Source: Lysobacter sp. Root494 (GTDB taxonomy: Bacteria; Pseudomonadota; Gammaproteobacteria; Xanthomonadales; Xanthomonadaceae). Taken from it: a DNA stretch of 64,000 nt. The stretch lies in the NCBI RefSeq assembly GCF_001427225.1, contig NZ_LMFH01000005.1:1167325-1231324 (forward strand), given 5' to 3'. Below, piece after piece: positions 28,526-36,622 of the stretch; within the stretch, counting starts at the first letter, position 1, and the number at the start of each line of letters is the position of its first letter. The notes beneath the pieces were generated by a model, which was not told where the DNA came from, ran no database searches, and saw only the letters and a program-made list of their open reading frames with translations. A program made the position numbers and the translations under genes.

Positions 28526-29434
28526 CTACCCACCCTGCATTCCGACCAGATCGCGCGCGGCAGCAATGAACGCGCGCATCTTCGGCACTTCCGAGGCACG
28601 CCTCGGGTAGTAGGCGAACAGACCTGGTTCATCGATGGCGGTGTCCGGCAATAGCCATTGCAGGCGTCCATCGCGGATCGCCTCGCGTGCGAGCGGCTCG
28701 AAAACATAGGCGATGCCGAGGCCTGCAAGCGCGAGCTCGAGCGCGAACAGCGGATCGGTGACGCGCGCAGGTCCCGTGACTTCCAGTTGCATGTCGCGGC
28801 CCGCGTACTGCACGTCCCAGGCATACAGGCTGCCGCTGCTGATCAGGCGATAGCCAATGCAGCGATGCCAGAACATCGCATCGAGCGATTCGGGGACGCC
28901 GTGCAGCGCGAGATATGCGGGCGACGCAACCATGATCGCCTTGAAGGGCAGCGTCAGCCGCGTGGCGACCATGTCCTCGGCGATCATCTCTCCGAGTCGC
29001 ACTCCGCAGTCGTAGCCCTGGGCGACGATGTCGACGAGAGCGTCGTCGCTGGTCACTTCGACCTCGAGCTCGGGATGGCGCGCATTGAGTTCGATCAGCA
29101 ACTGCGTCATCACCATCGGCAGCGATACCCGCGGTGCATTGATCCGCAGCAGTCCGCTCACCCTTCCCTGCAGCGAACGCACCTGTTCGGTCGCGTCGCG
29201 CAGCTGTTCGAGCGCCCCGCCTGCCTGGCGGACGAAGGCCTCGCCCGCTTCAGTCAGCGACACGCTACGCGTGGTGCGGGCGAACAACGGGCCGCGCAGG
29301 CGCTGCTCGACCAGACGGACCGAATGGCTGACCGACGAAGGACTGAGCCCGAGCTCGGCTGCCGCCGCCGCGAAGTTGCGGTGCCTGGCCACGGCGATGA
29401 CAACGGGCAGGTGGAGCAGGATCTCCCGGTCCAT
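28526..29434 (-). CDS. LysR-family transcriptional regulator
   Basis: 302 residues. The winged helix-turn-helix lies at about 1-60 (FAAAAAELGLSPSSVSHSVR, then VEQRLRGPLFARTTRSVSLT), followed by the linker helix and a substrate-binding domain (VEVTSDDALVDIVAQGYDCG, GLGIAYVFEPLA). It belongs to the branch of LysR proteins that often sit divergently beside oxidoreductases, and here the divergent neighbour is a short-chain dehydrogenase 110 bases away. The intergenic region holds an 18-base dyad at 29458-29475. It likely autoregulates and controls the dehydrogenase in response to a small effector. Confidence 0.93.
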   Translation of the reverse strand: MDREILLHLPVVIAVARHRNFAAAAAELGLSPSSVSHSVRLVEQRLRGPLFARTTRSVSLTEAGEAFVRQAGGALEQLRDATEQVRSLQGRVSGLLRINAPRVSLPMVMTQLLIELNARHPELEVEVTSDDALVDIVAQGYDCGVRLGEMIAEDMVATRLTLPFKAIMVASPAYLALHGVPESLDAMFWHRCIGYRLISSGSLYAWDVQYAGRDMQLEVTGPARVTDPLFALELALAGLGIAYVFEPLAREAIRDGRLQWLLPDTAIDEPGLFAYYPRRASEVPKMRAFIAAARDLVGMQGG

Positions 29435-29457
29435 TGTGCGATTCCATCGAATAACCC

Positions 29458-29475
29458 ATCCGGATATTGCCGGAT
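29458..29475. promoter_or_regulatory. Dyad ATCCGG-N6-CCGGAT between lysR and dehydrogenase genes
   Basis: Exact six-base arms separated by ATATTG lie 24 bases upstream of the LysR start and 70 bases upstream of the dehydrogenase start. The position fits a shared operator or LysR box. Confidence 0.4.
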
Positions 29476-29544
29476 TATCAACACGGGTCCACGGACTGAC
29501 ACTGTCCTCACCGGCGCAACCGCGCCATCCACTAGGACCCGGCC

Positions 29545-30417
29545 ATGACCGTTTCGACCCACGACTCGAATTCCCCCACCCCGGTGTGGTTCATCACCGG
29601 CGCTTCCAGTGGCTTCGGCGAAGCCTTCGCCCGCTACGCGCTCGATCGGGGCTACCGCGTCGTCGCTACCGCGCGCGATACCCGCAAGCTCTCCCATCTC
29701 GAAGCGCTGGCGCCGGACCGCGTGCTGGTGCACGCGCTCGATGTCACCCGCGGTGGCCAAGCCGAAGCCGCGGTGGCGGCTGCGGTCACGCGCTTTGGCC
29801 GTATCGACGTGGCGATCAACAACGCCGGCTACGGCATCGTCGGCGCGGTCGAGGAAACACCCGAAGCCGAACTGCGTGCGCAGATGGAAACCAACTTCTT
29901 CGGCGCGGTCGCGGTCACGCAGGCGGTGCTGCCCCTGCTGCGCCGGCAGCACGCGGGTGCGATCGTGAATGTCTCCAGCCTCGGCGGGCAGCTCTCGTTC
30001 GCCGGCTTCTCGGCCTACTCGGCGAGCAAGTTCGCGCTGGAAGGCATGTCCGAGGCGCTCGCGCAGGAAGTCGCGCCGTTCGGCATCAAGGTGCTGATCG
30101 TCGAGCCCGGCCAGTTCCGGACCAACCTTGCCGGCGCCGCGATGCGGCACATGCCGGTGATCGCGGACTACCAGGACATCATCGGCGGCACGCGCGAGTT
30201 CGTGCACACGATGCACAACACGCAGGCCGGCGATCCATACAAGGCGGCGCGGGCGATCGACACCGCGCTCAGGGCCGAAGCCACGCCGTTGCGCCTGCAA
30301 CTGGGGCAGGACGCTGTCGACGCCGTGCGGACGCATGCGCAGCAGTTGCTCGCAGACCTGGAACGCTGGGCGCCGGTCGCGATCGATACGCGTATCGAGG
30401 ACACTGCGACGGTGTGA
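29545..30417 (+). CDS. Short-chain dehydrogenase/reductase
   Basis: 290 residues of a classical SDR with a Rossmann fold. Visible motifs are TGASSGFGEAFA (dinucleotide binding), DVTRGG, NNAGYG, the Ser of NVSSLGG and YSASKFALEG with the catalytic Tyr and Lys. The pattern of basic residues after strand 2 (TARDTRKL) favours NADP(H), which is inference. AGGA lies seven bases before the ATG. It is divergent to the LysR gene that probably regulates it. The substrate is unknown; the closest general type is oxidoreductases annotated as retinol or ketone dehydrogenase-like. Confidence 0.93.
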   Translation: MTVSTHDSNSPTPVWFITGASSGFGEAFARYALDRGYRVVATARDTRKLSHLEALAPDRVLVHALDVTRGGQAEAAVAAAVTRFGRIDVAINNAGYGIVGAVEETPEAELRAQMETNFFGAVAVTQAVLPLLRRQHAGAIVNVSSLGGQLSFAGFSAYSASKFALEGMSEALAQEVAPFGIKVLIVEPGQFRTNLAGAAMRHMPVIADYQDIIGGTREFVHTMHNTQAGDPYKAARAIDTALRAEATPLRLQLGQDAVDAVRTHAQQLLADLERWAPVAIDTRIEDTATV

Positions 30418-30622
30418 GTGGCTTTCAATCGGAGCCCGCCAATGGCGGACTCCGAACGTCAACTTCGCGAGGTTTTGCACACCGGACTGGGCGGGCTGCG
30501 TCGTGCGCGTTTCATCAATGCTTCGATCGCGGATTGCACCGCGGCATTGAAGCGGACCGCGCGTGCATCGCAATCATGCGTACCCGCCCTAAACTCGGCG
30601 AAGTTCACCAGCGCAGGCTGCC

Positions 30623-31657
30623 ATGGCCTCAGTCAGCACATTGCCCGGTCTCGAACTGCCGATCATCCAGGCACCGATGGCCGGTGTGCAGGACGAAGCA
30701 CTCGCCATTGCAGTATCGGAAGCCGGCGGACTCGGCTCGATGCCATGTGCGCTACTGAGTCCGGCGCGGCTGGAGACGGCTCTCGCAAGATTCGCCGCGC
30801 TGCCACGCCCGATCAATCTGAATTTCTTCTGTCATTCGATGACGGATCCCGATCCGGCACGGGAACACCGATGGCAGCAGGCCCTTGCGCCCTATTACCG
30901 TGAATTCGGCATCCAGCCGCCAGCGGCGACGCGTGCCGGTGCGCGTCGTCCGATCGACGCGCCGACGGTGGATTTGCTCGAGCGGTATCGGCCGCGGATC
31001 GTCAGCTTCCACTTTGGTTTGCCGGCACCGCCGCTGCTCCAGCGGATCAAGGCGTGGGGCGCGACGGTTCTGGCTTCAGCAACGACCCGCGAAGAAGGCC
31101 TCTGGCTCGAAACGCACGGCGCGGACATCGTCATCGCACAAGGCATCGAAGCGGGCGGTCATCGTGGCTGCTTTCTCTCCGAAGACATGACGCGTCAGCC
31201 ATCGACCTTCGAACTCGTCCACACCCTCTCCAAAGCGCTCTCCGTGCCCGTCATCGCGGCGGGTGGAACCGGCGAACGGTCCGACGTGGAATCGATGCTC
31301 GCTGCAGGCGCTGCCGCGGTCCAGGTGGGCACGGCTTACCTCTCATGTCCCGAAGCCACGACCACGGCGGTGCACCGGGCTGCCCTGCGCCAAAGCACGC
31401 GCCAAAGCGCGATAACCAATCTCTTCAGCGGCAGGCCCGCACGTGGACTGATGAACCGGTTGATGCGCGAGCTGGGCCCGCTATCGGATTTGCCACCGGA
31501 GTTTCCGTGGGCATCGCAAGCGCTCGCCCCTCTGAGGAATGAAGCCGAAGCACGCGGCCTGGACGACTTCACGCCGCTGTGGTCCGGCACCCGGCACGAC
31601 CGCTTTTTCGGCGTCAGTGCTGCCCTTGTCACGCGCCGGCTGGCAGGGATCGATTGA
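30623..31657 (+). CDS. Nitronate monooxygenase-like flavoprotein
   Basis: 344 residues of the FMN-dependent TIM-barrel family that includes 2-nitropropane dioxygenase/nitronate monooxygenase. Diagnostic segments are LPIIQAPMAGVQDE at the start, LNFFCHSM, VSFHFGLP, the FMN/active-site stretch IAQGIEAGGHRG, VIAAGGTGE and VQVGTAYLSCPEA. The catalytic His of the class is in EAGGHRG. Only a weak ribosome site precedes the ATG. A 205-base gap from the dehydrogenase upstream suggests its own promoter. It may oxidise alkyl nitronates such as propionate 3-nitronate, or another stabilised carbanion. Confidence 0.9.
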   Translation: MASVSTLPGLELPIIQAPMAGVQDEALAIAVSEAGGLGSMPCALLSPARLETALARFAALPRPINLNFFCHSMTDPDPAREHRWQQALAPYYREFGIQPPAATRAGARRPIDAPTVDLLERYRPRIVSFHFGLPAPPLLQRIKAWGATVLASATTREEGLWLETHGADIVIAQGIEAGGHRGCFLSEDMTRQPSTFELVHTLSKALSVPVIAAGGTGERSDVESMLAAGAAAVQVGTAYLSCPEATTTAVHRAALRQSTRQSAITNLFSGRPARGLMNRLMRELGPLSDLPPEFPWASQALAPLRNEAEARGLDDFTPLWSGTRHDRFFGVSAALVTRRLAGID

Positions 31658-31688
31658 GCTCGCTCGATTGAGGTGCGAGGCCGGAAAC

Positions 31689-31829
31689 AGAGAAGGCCCA
31701 GTCTTCGAGGTTTGACCCTCTAGTGGCTGAGCCTTCCGTGTCGGAGCGGTTGCAAATGAGTTTTCAGGCTCATTACTTGTTCTCCGACGCCTGCGAGGTT
31801 ACTGCCCCGGCTGTTATTGCAGGGTCAAG
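31689..31829. repeat. Structured repeat, copy B (about 141 bp)
   Basis: Same orientation and order of blocks as copy A at 24611-24747. Stems: GAAGGCcCAG with CTGaGCCTTC; TCGGAG with CTCCGA enclosing AATGAG/CTCATT; CTGC with GCAG. The hairpin inside loop 1 is GAGG/CCTC, and its loop TTTGAC plus adjacent CC pairs with the downstream GGGTCAA. Compared with copy A, a C-G pair of the inner stem is T-A here, and the pseudoknot pair changes on both sides. It lies between the 3' ends of the nitronate monooxygenase-like gene and the five-gene minus-strand unit. Confidence 0.6.
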
Positions 31830-31909
31830 ACGACCTTACACACCACGTGAGGATGCGCGTGCAAGCGCGTATTCGCAGGTCCGCGTGTTTGTCGCGGACT
31901 GGCTGGCAT

Positions 31910-32278
31910 TCATCCTGCGAAGCGACCCGCGCCCATGATGCCCAGGCACGCGGCGACCAGCAGCAGCGTAAGGGCAATCGCGCTGGCCCAGGCGAGCAGC
32001 ACGCCGAGCACGCCTTTCCATTCGCCGCGCAGCGCGAAATAGCCCATCAACGCAAGCGTCGGCGCGAACAGCAGCACCAGCGAGACGATGCCCTCGACGA
32101 AGTTGTTGCCGATGGCCGCCAGCCGGCTGAAGAGCGGAAACGCGACGCCAACCCAGAGGAAGGTGAACGCGATCGCCACCCACCCCAACCCGAAACCGAA
32201 CCATAACCGACTCTTTTCCGCACGGACGATTCCGCCGTTGGAAGGTCGTGACACGGGTGGTTCGTAAGGCGAATTCAT
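31910..32278 (-). CDS. Small integral membrane protein, last gene of five-gene unit
   Basis: 122 residues with three predicted membrane helices (LWFGFGLGWVAIAFTFLWVG, FVEGIVSLVLLFAPTLALMG and VLLAWASAIALTLLLVAACL). The N-terminal 25 residues are polar and Pro-rich, and no catalytic motif is seen. Its ATG overlaps the stop of the radical SAM gene (ATGA), so translation is coupled. It is the fifth and last member of a chain of overlapping genes running from 35106 to 31910. Function is unknown; by context it may be a membrane subunit or tether for the neighbouring enzymes. Confidence 0.8.
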   Translation of the reverse strand: MNSPYEPPVSRPSNGGIVRAEKSRLWFGFGLGWVAIAFTFLWVGVAFPLFSRLAAIGNNFVEGIVSLVLLFAPTLALMGYFALRGEWKGVLGVLLAWASAIALTLLLVAACLGIMGAGRFAG

Positions 32279-33720
32279 GCATCAGCCTCTTCGATGAGCG
32301 TGGCCACGGGTGCCGGACGGATTTCATCGCGCAGCTGCTGCAAGCGCTGCGCCTGTTCGTCGCGGTAGAACAGGTTGAAGGTATCGAATGGAATGATCCG
32401 GCCATCCGGTTGCGCGATGTGCACGCAGCTCTTCTTCACCGCGCGCAGGTCGAAGCTGTGGGCGTCGATGAACTGCATGATCAGCACGCGGAACACGTTG
32501 CGGTACGTCCAGTCCTGCGGCGCCTGCACCTGCGGCAGGCAGCACAGCAGGTCCGACAGCGAGCACGCCTGCGATTCCGGCGAGTGGTTGGTGGCGAACA
32601 GCTCGAACACCTTCGCGCGCAGCCCTTCGTCGCGTTCGACCACGATCGTGTTGCGCCCGGCTTCGACCAGTGTCTGCGGACTGACGAATCGCGTGAGCGG
32701 CACGACGTCGTTGCCGAGCTTGAGCGCGTACGCCATCGCCAGGCAGTCGGGATTGCATGGCACCGGGATCAGGTCCTCGGGTGCGAAACGCGGCGTCTGC
32801 TCGAGGATGCGGCGACGGACCTCGCTCAGCGTGAGGCGATGCTTCGCCGGGTCGAAATTCTCGTTGCGGCCCGCGTCCTGGATCGGCTGGAACGTCACCC
32901 CCCGCACGCACGGTTGCTGCAGGGCGAAGTCGATGATCTCGCCGAGTTCGCCGTCGTTGAGGCCCTTCTTCACCGTGACCACGAGCGTTGTCGAGATGTC
33001 GTGCCGATTGAGGTTTTCGAGCGCGCGCAGGCGGATGTCGCGCAGGCGCGCCCCGCGCAGCTCCTGGTGCACTTCATCACGCAGCGAGTCGAACTGCAGG
33101 TACAGCTCGAAGCCGGGCTGGTATTCCGCAAGGCGTGCGGCGAATTCCGGTTCCTTCGCGATGCGAAGGCCGTTGGTGTTGACCATCAGGTGGCGGATCG
33201 GACGGCGCTTGGCCGCGTCGAGCACGTCGAAGAACTGCGGATGCAGCGTCGGTTCGCCGCCGGAGAGCTGCACAACGTCGGGCTCCCCTTCATTGGCGAC
33301 GACGGCATCGAGCATGCGCTCGATCGTGGCGAGATCGCGGAAGCCGGTTCGATGCGGCCCAGAGCCGGCGTAACACACCGGGCATTTCAGGTTGCAGTGA
33401 TCCGTGAGCTCGACCAGCGTGAGGCAGCTGTGCTGCATATGCTCCGGGCACAGGCCGCAGTCGTAGGGACAACCCCAGTGCTGCGGCGTGTTGAAACGCA
33501 GCGGCATTTCCGGCGCCTTGATGAAGACCTCGCGCGACTTGCGGTAATACGCGGCGTCATCGGCGATCAGCACGCGCTCGCGGCCGTGCTCGGGACACCA
33601 CTTCTCGAGGAAGACGTCGTCGCCCTTGATCAGGATCTTCGCTTCGACGCGGCGCAGGCACGTGGCGCAGATGGAGACGGCGCTGTCGTAAAACAGATAC
33701 GGGCGAACCTTCCCTGTCAT
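32275..33720 (-). CDS. Radical SAM enzyme of the MJ0619 / tetraether-synthase-like type
   Basis: 481 residues. The radical SAM cluster motif is CNLKCPVC (Cys109, 113, 116). Ahead of it is a cysteine-rich front end: CATC at 18-21 and WCPEHG at 41-46 (rubredoxin-like), then CPYDCGLCPEHMQHSC at 84-99. This arrangement is the signature of archaeal MJ0619/tetraether synthase relatives, which join or modify lipid chains using SAM radicals. Other blocks are QLSGGEPTLHPQF and the C-terminal CNPDC and CSLSDLLCCLP. The chosen ATG overlaps the Lgt-like stop (ATGA); a 69-codon in-frame extension is only overlap with that gene. The lipid substrate is inference from family and from the neighbouring Lgt paralogue. 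Confidence 0.85.
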   Translation of the reverse strand: MTGKVRPYLFYDSAVSICATCLRRVEAKILIKGDDVFLEKWCPEHGRERVLIADDAAYYRKSREVFIKAPEMPLRFNTPQHWGCPYDCGLCPEHMQHSCLTLVELTDHCNLKCPVCYAGSGPHRTGFRDLATIERMLDAVVANEGEPDVVQLSGGEPTLHPQFFDVLDAAKRRPIRHLMVNTNGLRIAKEPEFAARLAEYQPGFELYLQFDSLRDEVHQELRGARLRDIRLRALENLNRHDISTTLVVTVKKGLNDGELGEIIDFALQQPCVRGVTFQPIQDAGRNENFDPAKHRLTLSEVRRRILEQTPRFAPEDLIPVPCNPDCLAMAYALKLGNDVVPLTRFVSPQTLVEAGRNTIVVERDEGLRAKVFELFATNHSPESQACSLSDLLCCLPQVQAPQDWTYRNVFRVLIMQFIDAHSFDLRAVKKSCVHIAQPDGRIIPFDTFNLFYRDEQAQRLQQLRDEIRPAPVATLIEEADA

Positions 33721-34472
33721 GTCCGAAGCGCCCTCCCCAGGCGTGGCATGTCGCGAGCGTAATACAGCAGGCCGGCCAGGCACAGGAGCTGCAGCCCGGA
33801 AAACAGGCCGAAGTACGGCAACGGCATCGGCTTGAGAAAGTCGAGCACGAGCCGGAATACGAGATAGGACGCTAGGAATATGCGGAACGCATCGCCTTCG
33901 CGGACGAAATCGCCGCGTTTCCGCCACAGCACTGCACCGAGCACCGCGAGGAAAACGATCTCGTACAACGGCGAAGGATGGCGCGGCACGCCATCACCGA
34001 AGTCCACGCCCCACGGCAAGGTGGTCGGCGAACCCGCGGTGCCGTCGTGCAGCGCGGTGAGCAGGCAACCGACGCGGCCGATCAGCATGGCAGCAAGCAA
34101 TGCCGGCCACATCAGGTCGCCCGTCGAACGCGTGATTCCCACCGCGCGCTTGCCGCTTTCCACGCCGATCAGACCACCCAGCAATGCGCCGACGATGGAC
34201 TTGCCGCCGAGCAGTGCGCGCCAGTCGGGAAAATCCGCGAATGCTGTGGCCGGATCGTAGAGCCAGTACGCGATCTTCGAACCCAGCGCCGCACCCAATG
34301 CCGCGCACACGATCACGACGAGGTTGCTGTCGCGGTCGGCGAGCGCGTAATCCGGTTGCCGCCTTCGCAACGCCAGGTAGAGGCGGAAACCGATCGTGTA
34401 CGCGAGCAGTTCGAAGACCCAATGCACCCAGGCGGGTTGCTGGAAGAGATTCCCGAACAAACCCGGGTTCAC
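33717..34472 (-). CDS. Lgt (prolipoprotein diacylglyceryl transferase) family paralogue
   Basis: 251 residues, polytopic membrane protein. Family landmarks are GRVG at the start of the Lgt signature and RHPSPLYE, matching the conserved HPSQLYE near the C-terminus. However, the signature normally reads GRxGNFxNxE and here is GRVGCLLTALHDG, and the SFHGG segment holding the essential His of E. coli Lgt is GGKSIVGALLGG. It is therefore probably not the housekeeping lipoprotein enzyme but a paralogue acting on a glycerophospholipid. The GTG start at 34472 overlaps the stop of the HExxH gene (GTGA), and its own stop overlaps the radical SAM ATG. Confidence 0.83.
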   Translation of the reverse strand: MNPGLFGNLFQQPAWVHWVFELLAYTIGFRLYLALRRRQPDYALADRDSNLVVIVCAALGAALGSKIAYWLYDPATAFADFPDWRALLGGKSIVGALLGGLIGVESGKRAVGITRSTGDLMWPALLAAMLIGRVGCLLTALHDGTAGSPTTLPWGVDFGDGVPRHPSPLYEIVFLAVLGAVLWRKRGDFVREGDAFRIFLASYLVFRLVLDFLKPMPLPYFGLFSGLQLLCLAGLLYYARDMPRLGRALRT

Positions 34473-34909
34473 GCCCACGGCCACCAGCCGCGGCCGGTCT
34501 GTGCGTAACGGTCGGCGGCGCGCTCGAACGGATTGCGCACGCTGATGCCGCCGCACACCAGGTACAGCGGCAGGAACAGCAATCCGAGCGCCATGTACTG
34601 GTAGACATGCGCGCGCTCGTGGTCGACGAGCATGATCGGATCTTCGTGCCGGTGCCCGGCGCGATGCGCGTAGGTCACGCAGGTCGAATCCAGCGTGTCG
34701 CCGGTATGCAGGATCACGTTGCCGAGCGTCAGCGCCCCGCCCGGCCCCCAGGGCCAGTTGTGGAATACGACGGCGAGATCGCGCGGCCGCCAATGCACGT
34801 GCGCACCGAAGGCCAGTCCGACGAGCCCCGCGATCAGTCCCAGCACGGTGTTCGGCAGTGCCCACACCAGGCCGAGCACGATGAGGGCGCGGCGCAAGGC
34901 TGGATTCAA
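34469..34909 (-). CDS. Membrane protein with HExxH motif
   Basis: 146 residues. Two hydrophobic segments (about 8-36 and 105-120) flank a periplasmic or cytoplasmic loop. HERAH at 97-101 is a zincin-type HExxH motif, followed by VYQY, as in small membrane zinc-peptidase-like proteins; a third zinc ligand could not be assigned. The start is TTG at 34909, overlapping the PspC stop (TTGA) and preceded by GAGGGCAA, so it is unusual but well placed. It is the second gene of the coupled unit; role unknown. Confidence 0.72.
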   Translation of the reverse strand: MNPALRRALIVLGLVWALPNTVLGLIAGLVGLAFGAHVHWRPRDLAVVFHNWPWGPGGALTLGNVILHTGDTLDSTCVTYAHRAGHRHEDPIMLVDHERAHVYQYMALGLLFLPLYLVCGGISVRNPFERAADRYAQTGRGWWPWA

Positions 34910-35106
34910 TTGCCCTCTTCCGGCATCAGCAGCCAGAGGATCAGGTAGACCACGATGCCGGGGAATGCGGCGGAGAGGATCGAGACCAGCACGAAGAGCA
35001 CGCGGACCAGCGTCGAATTCCAGCCGAAGCGGCGCGCGATTCCGCCCATTACACCGGCGAGAACACGGTCGTTACGGGAGCGGGAAAGGGTTGGCTGCAC
35101 GTTCAC
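34906..35106 (-). CDS. PspC-domain small membrane protein
   Basis: 66 residues, essentially one PspC domain: NDRVLAGVMGGIARRFGWN followed by a long hydrophobic helix with a Pro-Gly kink (FPGIVVYLILWLLMPEE). PspC proteins sense or counter inner-membrane stress. The start is GTG at 35106 with CCGGAGCCCGATC upstream. It is the first gene of the five-gene overlapping unit, so membrane state may set the level of the whole unit (inference). No PspA/B genes are in the window. Confidence 0.88.
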   Translation of the reverse strand: MNVQPTLSRSRNDRVLAGVMGGIARRFGWNSTLVRVLFVLVSILSAAFPGIVVYLILWLLMPEEGN

Positions 35107-35137
35107 GATCGGGCTCCGGAATCATTCTGGAATGAGT

Positions 35138-35518
35138 CTAGCGTGGCTCGCTGCTGGTTGGACCAGAGCCCCGCAGGACGCGCAAGCGGCCTTGCAGCCA
35201 CGCGGCCGAATCCACGACCGGCTTGCCCGGGCAGCGCACGCGGTACGCCCTGCCGCTCATGCTGCTCCGCGTGCCGGCGAGCTCGATGAACTGCTCGGCC
35301 GAGGCGACCTTGTCGCGCTCGCGGAGATAGTCGTACTTGCGGCGAAGGTGCTGCTCCGCCTTCTTCGCCGGATACCAGCTGCCATTGCGCTGGAAATCGC
35401 AGCCGGAAGCACCGAGCGCCGCGATGAGACCTTCGATTTCGCGTACTGCGGCGGCCGGTGGTGCAGCGCCTGCGGGAAACGCCAGCAGCGCAATCGACAG
35501 CAGTAACAGTAAGCGCAT
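35138..35518 (-). CDS. Exported DUF5329 (YfeK-like) protein
   Basis: 126 residues with a cleavable signal peptide ending about AGAAPP. The mature part matches the YfeK/DUF5329 pattern: IEGLIAALGASGCDFQRNGS, YPAKKAEQHLRRKYDYL, FIELAGTRSSMSGRAYRVRC and a final AAWLQGRL. Two cysteines probably form a disulfide. The ATG at 35518 is taken rather than the GTG one codon earlier. It lies 31 bases ahead of the PspC-led unit, so it may be co-transcribed. Molecular function of the family is unknown. Confidence 0.85.
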   Translation of the reverse strand: MRLLLLLSIALLAFPAGAAPPAAAVREIEGLIAALGASGCDFQRNGSWYPAKKAEQHLRRKYDYLRERDKVASAEQFIELAGTRSSMSGRAYRVRCPGKPVVDSAAWLQGRLRVLRGSGPTSSEPR

Positions 35519-35536
35519 CACGGAATGCCCCGCACG

Positions 35537-36622
35537 TTACTGCGCGCGTTGAGCCAACCAGTCGTGGATCGCCGCCGGGATGTCGCGCTGGGCGCGGCTG
35601 GACACATAGATGCCGATGTGGCCGCCCTTGAACGAGAGCTCGCTGTAGTCCTCGGTACCCGCCAGGTCCTTGAGCGCCTTCGATGCAGCGGGCGGCACCA
35701 GGTGGTCCTGCTCCGCGTAGATGTTCAGCACCGGCATGTCGACGTACCCGAGATCCACCGGCCGTCCGCCAATCTCGATGCCACCGTTGACGAAACCATT
35801 GCGCTGGTAGAACTGGGTGACGAACTGGCGGAATGCTTCGCCTGCCTGGTCGGGCGAATCGAAGATCCACTTCTCCATGCGCAGGAAATCTTCCACCGCC
35901 TGCTTGTTGTCCAGGATGTCGACCATGCCGACATACTTCTGCACGAACAGCCGCCACGGCTTCAGCGTGAGGTAGGTCCAGTTCATGAGGTCGGCCGGCA
36001 CGTTGCCGAGCGTGTCGACGAAGGCATCGACATCGAGGCAGCGAACCCAGTTCGACAGCATGTTGTCGTCGCTATGGAAATCCACGGGTGTGACCATGGT
36101 GATGAGGTTGCGCACCTTCTTCGGATTCAGCGCCGCGTAGCACAGCGAGAATGCGCCGCCCTGGCAGATGCCGAGCAGGTTGATGTTGTCCATGCGATAC
36201 GTGCGGCGCAGGTGGTCGACGGCGCCGCCGAGGAAACGCTGGATGTAGTCCTCGAGATCGAGATAGCGATCCGAGCGGTCCGGATAGCCCCAGTCGACCA
36301 CGTACACGTCTTCACCGCGTTCGAGCAGGCCGCGCACCAGCGACTTGTCGTTCTGCAGGTCGACCATGTACGGACGGTTGACCAGCGCGTAGCAGATCAG
36401 CAGCGGTATTTTTGCAGTTGGTGCGCGTTCGCCGCGGAAGCGGTACAGCACGACCTTGCCGTCGCGCCACACTTCCTCGCGCGCGGTAGCGCCGTAATTC
36501 ACGTCTTCGACTTCGTGCAGTGTTTCCAGCGCCGCGCGCAGCTTGGCCTGCGTCTGCATCGCTTCGTTGGCGAGCGACTCGGGCGTGAAATTGAACGGGC
36601 TGTGGATATCGGGAGCGCTCAT
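35537..36622 (-). CDS. phaC: Class III polyhydroxyalkanoate synthase subunit PhaC
   Basis: 361 residues, the length of the short catalytic subunit of class III synthases. It polymerises hydroxyacyl-CoA into polyester granules. The lipase-like box is GICQGG with catalytic Cys153; the triad is completed by Asp306 (AEQDHLVPP) and His335 (GGHIG), nearly the same spacing as the Allochromatium enzyme. The ATG overlaps the PhaE stop (ATGA). A long in-frame upstream extension is simply overlap with phaE and is rejected. The enzyme is cytoplasmic, at the granule surface. Confidence 0.96.
   Translation of the reverse strand: MSAPDIHSPFNFTPESLANEAMQTQAKLRAALETLHEVEDVNYGATAREEVWRDGKVVLYRFRGERAPTAKIPLLICYALVNRPYMVDLQNDKSLVRGLLERGEDVYVVDWGYPDRSDRYLDLEDYIQRFLGGAVDHLRRTYRMDNINLLGICQGGAFSLCYAALNPKKVRNLITMVTPVDFHSDDNMLSNWVRCLDVDAFVDTLGNVPADLMNWTYLTLKPWRLFVQKYVGMVDILDNKQAVEDFLRMEKWIFDSPDQAGEAFRQFVTQFYQRNGFVNGGIEIGGRPVDLGYVDMPVLNIYAEQDHLVPPAASKALKDLAGTEDYSELSFKGGHIGIYVSSRAQRDIPAAIHDWLAQRAQ

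Noticed and set aside
29254-30573. Minus-strand frame of 439 codons over the dehydrogenase gene
   Set aside because: The dehydrogenase on the plus strand has all SDR motifs; the antisense translation has none.
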